NCBI GenBank assembly: GCA_039930985.1
Contig: JBDTSV010000157.1
Span: forward strand, 14,599-78,598
Direction of reading: 5' to 3'
Length of the DNA stretch: 64,000 nt
DNA from: CADEED01 sp039930985
GTDB taxonomy: Bacteria > Pseudomonadota > Gammaproteobacteria > Steroidobacterales > Steroidobacteraceae
Of this stretch, positions 7,951 to 15,211 are shown one piece after another (within the stretch, counting starts at the first letter, position 1; each line of letters starts with the position of its first letter). The position numbers and the translations under genes were made by a program. A model generated the notes under the pieces. That model was not told where the DNA came from. It worked only from the letters and a program-made list of their open reading frames with translations, and made no database searches.

Positions 7951-9492
7951 TCAGCCCGGCACGAGCTTGTAGATAGCCGCCGTGCGCACATCGATGAGGA
8001 AGAGCTCGCCGTCGCTGTCTTCCGTGAATGACGCGGGGTTGAGCGTCGAGTTCCAGCCGTCGGCCTGCACCATGGTCCGGGTCGGCGCCGTGTCGGTGGC
8101 GATATTCCAGACGAATCCCGAGCTGTAGTCCGCGAATACGTAGCGGCCGACGAGCGCGGGTATCGCGGTGCCGTGGTAGACGAAACCGCCAGTGACCGCC
8201 TGGCCGAGCGGATGCTCGTACTCCGCCACGGGCGGCGCCAACGGCGTCGCGGGCGTGCCGCAATTGAGCGAAGTCGCAAGCGTACCTTCGAAGCAGCGCC
8301 AGCCATAGTTGCCGCCCAAGACGACGCGATCCACTTCCTCGCGCGCGTGCGAGCCGACGTCGCCGAGCCACAACTGTCCGCCCTGGCGATCGAATGACCA
8401 GCGCCATGGATTGCGGAAGCCCCAGGCAAAGATCTCCGGGCAATCCTGCGTGCCGGTGCCGTCAAGATTGCACAGAGGATTGGTGGCGAACGGGTTATCG
8501 GCCGGAATTCGATATGGGCGCGAGCCGGTGGTGCCGCTCACGTCTATGCGCAGGATCTTGCCGAGCAGGTTGTTAGTCAGCTGGCCGTTGCCGGCGACGC
8601 CGCTGGCGCTGTCGTCGTTGCCGCCATCACCGATGCCGAGAAACAGATAGCCGCCGGGCCCGAACAGCAGGTGACCGCCGTTGTTGTGGCCGCCAGGCTG
8701 CGCCATCTCGAATACGATCTGCTCCGAGCCGGGGTTGAGAGTGGCGCCGTTGTCGAGTGTGTTGAATTGGGAGATGCGCAGCACGATGACATCCGGGCTG
8801 GTCTCATGCGTGTAGGCGACGAAGGCGCGCGGATCAGTCGGAAAGTCGGGATGAAAGGCGAGACCCAGCAACCCGTGAACATTGCGAAATACCACGCGGT
8901 CGCTGATGTCGAGCACGCTGCTGGTGGCGTTCACCGCCGGGGTGTCGGCGAATGAAACCACGTGACCGTCCTGCTGCACGACGACCCAGCGGCTGGCGTC
9001 ATGCGGCACGCGCAGCAGCGAGTGTGCGGCCGTCAATGTCAGGCCACTGAATACGCGTTGAACCGCGAGGCGCAATGGTGCGGGCGACTGCGTCGTTGCG
9101 CTGGCCGCGGCCGACGCTGCCGAAACGTTTGGAGTGGCCGCGGTATCCACGGCCATCACGGTGTAGCTGTACGCGGTGCTCGCAGTGAGTCCGCTGTCCG
9201 TGTACGACGTGGTCTGCACCGTGGTCACGGGTGTTGCGCTACCGTTTCGGAACACGCGGTATCCGGCAATGCCGCTGTCATCGGTCGACGCGGTCCAGCT
9301 CACGAGAATCGAGTTTGCCGATTGCGCACTGGCAGTCACTCCCGCCGGCACCGAAGGCGGCGTGGTGTCACCTGCCGGTGGTGGTGGTGGCGGGGGCGGG
9401 GGCGGGGAAACCGCGCCGTCACCGCCGCCTCCGCACGCGGACAACAATACCCCGAGCGACGCCAACGCCGCGAGCAACACATTTCGATTCAT
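7951..9492 (-). CDS. Lipoprotein PQQ-type sugar (glucose/sorbosone) dehydrogenase with FN3 domain
   Basis: A 513-aa exported lipoprotein with lipobox LLSAC (Cys20), a run of ten prolines (about 30-39), one fibronectin type III domain (about 45-135) and a C-terminal six-bladed propeller of the glucose/sorbosone dehydrogenase family (about 150-510). Family signatures include GLLGLAFHPDF, GHNNGGHLLFGPGG, IGDGGNDD and FAWGFRNPWRWSFD. Such proteins (Asd/YliI type) oxidise aldose sugars with PQQ in the periplasm or at the outer membrane, but some relatives bind no PQQ, so substrate and cofactor are inferred. It is convergent with the aldo/keto reductase (8 bp between stops). Confidence 0.88.
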   Translation of the reverse strand: MNRNVLLAALASLGVLLSACGGGGDGAVSPPPPPPPPPPAGDTTPPSVPAGVTASAQSANSILVSWTASTDDSGIAGYRVFRNGSATPVTTVQTTSYTDSGLTASTAYSYTVMAVDTAATPNVSAASAAASATTQSPAPLRLAVQRVFSGLTLTAAHSLLRVPHDASRWVVVQQDGHVVSFADTPAVNATSSVLDISDRVVFRNVHGLLGLAFHPDFPTDPRAFVAYTHETSPDVIVLRISQFNTLDNGATLNPGSEQIVFEMAQPGGHNNGGHLLFGPGGYLFLGIGDGGNDDSASGVAGNGQLTNNLLGKILRIDVSGTTGSRPYRIPADNPFATNPLCNLDGTGTQDCPEIFAWGFRNPWRWSFDRQGGQLWLGDVGSHAREEVDRVVLGGNYGWRCFEGTLATSLNCGTPATPLAPPVAEYEHPLGQAVTGGFVYHGTAIPALVGRYVFADYSSGFVWNIATDTAPTRTMVQADGWNSTLNPASFTEDSDGELFLIDVRTAAIYKLVPG

Positions 9493-9503
9493 ACCGATTC
9501 CCT

Positions 9504-9543
9504 GAGATTGGTTTTTTTATGGCCTGTAGGCAGGACCAATCTC
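9504..9543. repeat. Inverted repeat upstream of the sugar dehydrogenase gene
   Basis: Perfect 8-bp arms GAGATTGG (9504-9511) and CCAATCTC (9536-9543), enclosing a smaller GCCT/AGGC dyad and an A/T tract. It sits 12-51 nt upstream of the lipoprotein start codon at 9492, so it is either an operator or a 5' leader hairpin that includes the region before the ribosome binding site. Confidence 0.35.
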
Positions 9544-9661
9544 GCGCGCCACGCGCCACTGCGCCGTCAGACGCGGCGAACAGGCGCTACCACGGAAACG
9601 GAAGCGATGATGGCGCCGCGCGGAATGCGGCTGTAGGAAAACGCCGCGCGGATTCTGGCGC

Positions 9662-10318
9662 TCAGGGCCCGATCGCAGTGATCAGCTCGTCCATCGAGCG
9701 AATGACCCGGGCGCCGCTGGCCCGCATCGCCTCGGAGGCCTTGCCGGGCGCGAACCCCACCACTTTCATGCCGGCAGCCAATGCGGCCGCCGCGCCCGCC
9801 GGAGAATCTTCGATGACTATGCAGTCGGCGGGCGTGGCGCCGAGCCTGGCGGCGGCCAGCAGGTAGATGTCTGGCGCAGGCTTGGGCCGCGGCACCATGG
9901 ATGTGACGTAGATGTGTTCGCCGAACTGGCCGGCGAGCCCGGCGACCTGCAGCGAGAGCTGCACGCGCGCCAGCGGCGACTGCGATGCCACGGCCATACG
10001 GTGGCCGCGCCGCCGCAGTGTTTCGACCGCGACCCCGACGCCGTCGACCGCCTTGAGCTCGCGCAGAAAAGCGTGCGCCGTGGCGAACGCCCAGTTGTAG
10101 ACCCAGGCGGCGGATGGACGCCGGTCAGCGCGCACGGCGATGGCGTCGAGAACGCCATCCACCGTCTTGCCGAGAAACAGATCGTGCGCTTCGTCGACGC
10201 CCATCGTCAGGCCAAGATCGCGCGCCACCTCCGACTCGACGCGGCTTGCCAGGTATTCACTGTCGATGAGCACGCCATCGCAGTCGAAGATCAGAGCCGG
10301 AAGACGGGCGTCGCTCAA
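9662..10318 (-). CDS. HAD-superfamily phosphatase (beta-phosphoglucomutase-like)
   Basis: A 218-aa HAD hydrolase of subfamily IA with helical cap. All four motifs are visible: nucleophile and acid in DCDGVLIDSE (I), Ser in VASQSPL (II), Lys in RPKPAPDIY (III), and acidic residues in IEDSPAGAAAA (IV). It should dephosphorylate a small phosphosugar or related metabolite, or act as a phosphoglucomutase; the substrate is not determinable. It is the last of four closely spaced minus-strand genes, starting 7 nt after the stop of the prohibitin-like gene. Confidence 0.9.
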   Translation of the reverse strand: MSDARLPALIFDCDGVLIDSEYLASRVESEVARDLGLTMGVDEAHDLFLGKTVDGVLDAIAVRADRRPSAAWVYNWAFATAHAFLRELKAVDGVGVAVETLRRRGHRMAVASQSPLARVQLSLQVAGLAGQFGEHIYVTSMVPRPKPAPDIYLLAAARLGATPADCIVIEDSPAGAAAALAAGMKVVGFAPGKASEAMRASGARVIRSMDELITAIGP

Positions 10319-10325
10319 ACTACCC

Positions 10326-11183
10326 TCAGTTCTTGCCGGGATTCAGGTTGATGAAGGGTGTGCCGCCGCCCAGCATGTACTGCGGCAATACGCCATTCCA
10401 TTTCTGCACGGCTTCCCATTCGACGAGCTTGGCATTCTGCTCGAGTGCTTCGGCGCGAATCTGCATCGACTTCGCTTCGGCTTCGGCCGACAGCACTTTC
10501 TGCCGCGCCTGCTCTTCGATCTGCTTGGTGTGATTCTGCTCTTCGATGGCCTTCTGTTGCGCGATTACATTGGCCTCGACCGAATTCTCGAACTCGTGCG
10601 TGTAGGTGATGTCGGTGATTTCGAACCGCGAAACCTCGACGAAGCGCTCGGCGAACTTGGCACGCATGGCCGCGAAGGTGTCGGCGCCTGCCTTGTCGCG
10701 ATTGGCGATGAGGTCGACCGCATCCCACTTGCCGACCACTTCCTTGAGCGTGCCTAGCACGACCTGGGGAATCAGCTTCTGCTCCCAGTCGCGTCCCACG
10801 TCGCGATACACGATGTGCGCCTTGTCCTGCTGCAGCCGGTAGTTCAACGTGTATTTGATATGCGCCTGCTGCACGTCACGCGTGTACGACTCGGTGTCGC
10901 CATCCTGGCGCTGCACGCGCGTATCGATTTCGATGATGTTGCTGGTGATCGGGTTGTAGAAATACAGGCCCTCCGGCAGCGAGGTGGAAGTGATTTCGCC
11001 GAAGCGCGTTTTAACGCCGCGCTGACCGGTGTCCACCACCTTGATGCCGCAACCGGCGACGCTCACGACAATGATGGCGATGATCGCGACCACCGCCCAC
11101 AGGAGGATCTTGCGGATGGGCAGGTCGACGCGGCCGTCGCCGTTGCCGCCGACGCTGCGAAAAACAGGTGTATTGAAAGCCAT
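10326..11183 (-). CDS. Prohibitin/SPFH-domain membrane protein
   Basis: A 285-aa band-7 protein: one N-terminal transmembrane segment (about 26-46, LLWAVVAIIAIIVVSVAG), an SPFH/PHB domain (about 48-220, GQRGVKTRFGEI onward) and a long charged C-terminal coiled coil rich in Glu, Gln and Ala (about 205-265). Prohibitin homologues form ring-like membrane scaffolds that organise microdomains and modulate membrane proteases. The ATG at 11183 has an AAAGGGAGA ribosome binding site and replaces a 17-codon-longer frame. It sits in an operon with a TerC protein and a 68-aa membrane protein, which suggests a membrane-stress role (inference). Confidence 0.9.
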   Translation of the reverse strand: MAFNTPVFRSVGGNGDGRVDLPIRKILLWAVVAIIAIIVVSVAGCGIKVVDTGQRGVKTRFGEITSTSLPEGLYFYNPITSNIIEIDTRVQRQDGDTESYTRDVQQAHIKYTLNYRLQQDKAHIVYRDVGRDWEQKLIPQVVLGTLKEVVGKWDAVDLIANRDKAGADTFAAMRAKFAERFVEVSRFEITDITYTHEFENSVEANVIAQQKAIEEQNHTKQIEEQARQKVLSAEAEAKSMQIRAEALEQNAKLVEWEAVQKWNGVLPQYMLGGGTPFINLNPGKN

Positions 11184-11205
11184 GAACAATTCTCCCTTTC
11201 GACTG

Positions 11206-11412
11206 TTAGCCGCGGCGCAGGCGCGCGCGGCCATCTGCTGACAGCAGCGCGATCGGCCACATCAGCGACATACGTAAACGTGTTTGCCAGCGCTGCGCAC
11301 GCGCGGGCATGCCTTCGGTCGAGTACAGGTAACTCGAGGTCGCGGCGAGCGCCAGCACGATGAAGCCGAAGATCCAGATGATGGCGGCGAGGCGCAGCAA
11401 TGCGAAAACCAT
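11206..11412 (-). CDS. Small single-pass membrane protein (68 aa)
   Basis: A short gene between terC and the prohibitin gene. The ATG at 11412 follows a GGGGGAGA ribosome binding site, the stop is 22 nt before the prohibitin start, and terC ends 31 nt upstream, so it is co-transcribed. The product has one hydrophobic helix (about 3-25, LLRLAAIIWIFGFIVLALAA) followed by a basic tail with a second weakly hydrophobic patch (MSLMWPIALL, 48-57). I do not recognise a family. Its position suggests a partner or regulator of the prohibitin or TerC protein. Confidence 0.72.
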   Translation of the reverse strand: MVFALLRLAAIIWIFGFIVLALAATSSYLYSTEGMPARAQRWQTRLRMSLMWPIALLSADGRARLRRG

Positions 11413-11443
11413 TTCCGATTCTCCCCCGCGCGCCATCGCGCGT

Positions 11444-12199
11444 CTAACTCTTCTCGTAAGGCTCGTGCAGCTTGACCGGTTTGCCGGACTTCTTGCGCAT
11501 GCGGATGTTGAGCATCTCCACCGCCACCGAAAATGCCATGGCGAAGTAGATGTAGCCCTTCGGCACTTTGTGGTCAAAACCCTCGGCGATCAGCATGACA
11601 CCGACGACCAGCAGGAACGACAGCGCCAGCATCTTGATCGAAGGATGTGCCGAGACGAACTCGCCGATGGCGCGCGCGAACAGCATCATGAGGCCGACCG
11701 ACACGACCACCGCGGCGATCATGACAGACACCTTGTCGACCAGACCGACCGCGGTGATGATCGAGTCCAGCGAGAACACCATGTCGATGAGGATGATCTG
11801 CACGATGATGGCGCCGAAGTTGGCCGCCACGCCTTTCGATGCGTGTCCTTGCTCGCCTTCAGTGAGCTGGTGGATCTCCATGGTGGACTTCCAGACCAGG
11901 AACAGGCCACCACTCATGAGAATGAGATCGCGGCCCGAGATAGCGGCGCCGAGAATGTTGAACAGCGGCGCGGTCAGCCCGACGATCCACGACAGCACCA
12001 GCAGCAGGCCCACGCGCATGAACATGGCCAGAAACAGCCCGATGCGACGCGCTCGCTCGCGCTGGGCAGGCGCGAGCTTGTCGACGAGTATCGAGATGAA
12101 GATGATGTTGTCGATGCCGAGTACGAGCTCGAGCGCCGTCAACGTGAAAAACGCGATCCAAACCTGCGGATCTGACAGGAGAGCTGCAATGGCATCCAT
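11444..12199 (-). CDS. TerC family integral membrane protein
   Basis: A 251-aa multi-pass membrane protein of the TerC/YgdQ family (about seven helices). Conserved acidic membrane motifs are present: ELVLGIDNIIFIS in the first helix pair and MVFSLDSIITAVG in the middle. TerC-like proteins are linked to metal (manganese) efflux, often during exoprotein metalation, and to tellurite-resistance stress systems; which applies here is not known. It is first in the terC / small protein / prohibitin / HAD operon. Start MDAIAALLSDPQVW is standard for the family. Confidence 0.92.
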   Translation of the reverse strand: MDAIAALLSDPQVWIAFFTLTALELVLGIDNIIFISILVDKLAPAQRERARRIGLFLAMFMRVGLLLVLSWIVGLTAPLFNILGAAISGRDLILMSGGLFLVWKSTMEIHQLTEGEQGHASKGVAANFGAIIVQIILIDMVFSLDSIITAVGLVDKVSVMIAAVVVSVGLMMLFARAIGEFVSAHPSIKMLALSFLLVVGVMLIAEGFDHKVPKGYIYFAMAFSVAVEMLNIRMRKKSGKPVKLHEPYEKS

Positions 12200-12223
12200 G
12201 AGTGGCTGCCATATTAGAGGAAA

Positions 12224-13105
12224 TCAGTTCGCGAGGCCGACGCCGAAGCTGGCGAACCCGATGCCGCCGTAGGTATCGCTGTCGATCATGCCGGCGGTCA
12301 CCGACCAGTCGAAGTGCGCCGAGCGCGCCTGCCGGTACGTGACCACCACGCTGACGCTGCTGGTATCGAGAATTGCATCATGCACCGACGAAAAATCCAG
12401 TGCGAACGAATGCCGGCCGAAGCCGCGCTCGATGCCCACACCCGCTTGACGGTCGATCGTTCCCTGCGCCTGCGTGAGGAAAGATCCCAGCAGCGCCTCG
12501 ATGCGCGGCCTGCGGGAGAGTGTCGGCGAAGCCGCGAGATCGAGGAACCTGGTGAAGTCGTCGTCGTAATCGTATTCAACGGCCAGCGCATAAACAGTGA
12601 AGTCGCCACGCGTGAAACCCAACTGCAAGCCGCCGCCCACCGCACTGAAGTCCACGGCACGCCGCGCGGTCCGCAGCGGCAATTCGAGCGTGAGCACCAC
12701 ATTCATGGCGCGATGCCGGCCGAGCAACGCAAACTCGAAGTCACCGAGGCGCATCCAGGCGCGAGCGCCCAGCGTCGCTGCGCGGTAGTTAGTGGCGTCG
12801 TCGAACAGGTCGTAGCCGAGGGCGACGCCGGCCCGCTCGCCGTGCAGCGAGGCAGCCAGGTTGAGCAGCGTACCGTGGAGGTCGGCCGTCTCGGTCGAGC
12901 TTGAGCTGTACCCGGCACCCGCGTTCAGCGTGAAATGCTCCGAAGGTGAGACGCTGAAGTCCGCATCCATGCTGAAGCCGCCGGAATCGTCCGCGGTCAC
13001 CGCAATGTCGGCGGTGAGCGGCAGCGCGCGGGCATCTTTGCAAGCCAGACCAAAGGCGAAGGCAAATATCGCCGCAGCCGCGCTACGCTGGGGCAACCGA
13101 CTCAT
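12224..13105 (-). CDS. Exported beta-rich protein of unknown function
   Basis: A 293-aa protein with a signal peptide (about 1-29, hydrophobic AAAAIFAFAFGLA, cleavage near ARA-LP). The rest alternates polar and hydrophobic residues with many Tyr/Phe/Gly turns (YDLFDDATNYRAATLGARAWM, split here by turns), as in an outer-membrane beta-barrel of 10-14 strands. No named family recognised. The ATG at 13105 has a GAGGGAG ribosome binding site; the open frame upstream lacks one. It ends 24 nt before the terC start codon region on the same strand and is divergent from the glycoside hydrolase gene, with 106 bp between starts. Confidence 0.7.
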   Translation of the reverse strand: MSRLPQRSAAAAIFAFAFGLACKDARALPLTADIAVTADDSGGFSMDADFSVSPSEHFTLNAGAGYSSSSTETADLHGTLLNLAASLHGERAGVALGYDLFDDATNYRAATLGARAWMRLGDFEFALLGRHRAMNVVLTLELPLRTARRAVDFSAVGGGLQLGFTRGDFTVYALAVEYDYDDDFTRFLDLAASPTLSRRPRIEALLGSFLTQAQGTIDRQAGVGIERGFGRHSFALDFSSVHDAILDTSSVSVVVTYRQARSAHFDWSVTAGMIDSDTYGGIGFASFGVGLAN

Positions 13106-13211
13106 GAGCGCTCCCTCGACCCGATCCTGTGCGGTTAACGCGCGACCCCGCGATCGGTTTACCACGCGAAAGCTGTAACCTGCGCGCTTGCCATAAAGAA
13201 TCGAGGAGACC

Positions 13212-15116
13212 ATGCGCGCACTGATCGCCCGCAGCCTGGTAGCGCTGGCATTGCTCGCGTTCGCGCTGCCTTCATCCGCACGCCTGCAATCCGGTGACGT
13301 ACAGGTCTGGCAGATGCAGGAGATCACCTTCGCGGTCGCCCGCGAATACGCGAATCCTTATGTCGATGTCGAATGCTGGGTTGACCTGCAAGGCCCGGAC
13401 TTCAAACGGCGCGTTTACGGTTTCTGGGATGGCGGCCGTACGTTCAAGGTTCGCGTGGTCGCGACGCGTCCCGGAGAGTGGAGCTGGAAGGCGGGATCCA
13501 ATCCAGACGATCCCGGCCTGCGCGGTGCCGGAAAATTCCGCGCGATCGCCTGGAGCGCGGCGGATCTCGCGGAAAATCCCAACCGCCGCGGCTTCGTGCG
13601 CGCGACTGGCAACGGACATGCGTTGCAGTACGCCGACGGCACGCCATTCTTTCTCACCGGCGATACGTGGCTCGCGGCTTCGACATGGCGATTGCCCTTC
13701 AAAGGCGTGCGCGCGGCCACGGACTACGAACCGGCGGAAGGCATCAGTTTCGAAGAGGCCGTCGCGTGGCGAAAGCGACAGGGCTTCAATTCGGTTTCAT
13801 TCATCGCCGCGTTTCCCAACTGGGCCGCGGATGAGCACGGCGCCACGTTCGCCAACAAGGATGGCGTCTACCTGCGCAACGCATGGGAGAAGTTCGGCTC
13901 GTGGGCGCCGGACGCGAAGATCTCGACCGCCGATGGCGCCACGACGACCGCCAAGGACATGCACGACGAGCAGGGCAACCGCCCGTTCGAGATTTTCGCG
14001 GACCGCGAGGGCCTGGCGAATTTCGATGCACTCAATCCGAAATACTTCGCGAGTCTCGATCGCAAGATGCGGCACCTGTCCGAACAGGGTTTCGTGCCGT
14101 TCCTCGAGACCATTCGTCGCGACAACGCGCCGTCATGGAAACGCTATTTCGATTTCAATGCCTCGTATTCGCGCTTCGTGCAGTACCTGATTGCGCGCTA
14201 CGGCGCCTACAACCTCGTGTTCAGCGGCATCCACCTCGACTGGATCCCGAAAGATTTCAGCCTGACCGCCGATGAGTTCAATGCCGCGCTGACGTATCAC
14301 CATGCGAAGTACGGACCTCTGCCTTTCGGCCAGCCATTCACCACATTGATAGATCGCTCGACCTTCAAGGCTTTCGGTCACGGCGCTAATGCGCCGTGGC
14401 TGACGATGCACACCGTCGGCAACAACCCGCGCAATCACGCGATTTACCAGTCCATTGAAGAACTGTTTCGCCTGACGCCGGCGTACCCGGCGGCCAACCT
14501 CGAGCCGTACTACACAGGATGGAATCACGCCATCAATCGACCGGGTGGTGAGACCCCGGAAGAAAATTCGGAGCGCGACAACTATTTCGCGCGCGCCATG
14601 ATGTACGGCTCCGTCCTGTCGGGAGCGCTGGGCGGCCACGTGCATGGAACGGCAGCCTACGACATGACCAGTACCGGAGAACCTTCCGGGTGGCGGCCAT
14701 ACTTCTGGACCGCCCTGCAGTACAAGTCCGGCGCGCAAATGCGCCAGCTTCGCGACTTCGTACTTTCGGAAGGCGATCGTTATCAGCAGCTCGAGCTGGC
14801 CGCCCAGGATCTTCAGCCGCGCATCAATGCCGCTGTGCCGGCTGATGGCCTGGATGGCTGGTCGTTCCTCATGCGCACGCCGGCGCGCGATTTCGCGCTC
14901 GCCTATTTCGAGAACCAGGCATTGCGAGCGCGGCTGGCGGGGTTCAGGCCGGGCGCGCGGTATGACTGGCGCTGGTTCGATCCGCGCAGCGGGCAGTGGA
15001 GCCACGCAATAGCACTGACGGCGGATGCCGCCGGGGTTCTCGTCGCACCGAGGTTCGTCCCCGGCGGCAATCAGGCCGCGCACGATATGGCTGCCAAAAT
15101 TCTTACGTCGCGCTGA
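13212..15116 (+). CDS. Apiosidase-like (DUF4038) glycoside hydrolase
   Basis: A 634-aa exported protein: signal peptide (1-24, ending SSA), an N-terminal DUF5060 beta-sandwich (about 28-100, QEITFAVAREYANPYVDVE), the DUF4038/apiosidase-like barrel (about 130-500, starting QYADGTPFFLTGDTWLA) and a C-terminal collagen-binding-type domain (about 545-634, YDWRWFDPRSGQW). Characterised relatives (GH140-type) remove apiose from plant pectin; other members act on different glycans, so the substrate is inferred as a plant polysaccharide side chain. Its stop lies 95 nt before a TonB-dependent receptor gene, as in many polysaccharide or peptide uptake loci. Confidence 0.85.
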   Translation: MRALIARSLVALALLAFALPSSARLQSGDVQVWQMQEITFAVAREYANPYVDVECWVDLQGPDFKRRVYGFWDGGRTFKVRVVATRPGEWSWKAGSNPDDPGLRGAGKFRAIAWSAADLAENPNRRGFVRATGNGHALQYADGTPFFLTGDTWLAASTWRLPFKGVRAATDYEPAEGISFEEAVAWRKRQGFNSVSFIAAFPNWAADEHGATFANKDGVYLRNAWEKFGSWAPDAKISTADGATTTAKDMHDEQGNRPFEIFADREGLANFDALNPKYFASLDRKMRHLSEQGFVPFLETIRRDNAPSWKRYFDFNASYSRFVQYLIARYGAYNLVFSGIHLDWIPKDFSLTADEFNAALTYHHAKYGPLPFGQPFTTLIDRSTFKAFGHGANAPWLTMHTVGNNPRNHAIYQSIEELFRLTPAYPAANLEPYYTGWNHAINRPGGETPEENSERDNYFARAMMYGSVLSGALGGHVHGTAAYDMTSTGEPSGWRPYFWTALQYKSGAQMRQLRDFVLSEGDRYQQLELAAQDLQPRINAAVPADGLDGWSFLMRTPARDFALAYFENQALRARLAGFRPGARYDWRWFDPRSGQWSHAIALTADAAGVLVAPRFVPGGNQAAHDMAAKILTSR

Positions 15117-15152
15117 GCCGAAACGCCGATCGACCTGAATTGACTCACCCGG

Positions 15153-15183
15153 CGATTGCCAACATCCTGCGTCTTGGCAATCG
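15153..15183. repeat. Perfect 10-bp inverted repeat upstream of the TonB-dependent receptor gene
   Basis: Arms CGATTGCCAA (15153-15162) and TTGGCAATCG (15174-15183) are exact complements across an 11-nt spacer, 28 nt upstream of the receptor ATG. No T-run follows on the plus strand, so a simple terminator is unlikely; an operator or a leader hairpin is more plausible. Confidence 0.5.
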
Positions 15184-15211
15184 AGGGGTCAGCAGAATCA
15201 GGGAGCGAATC

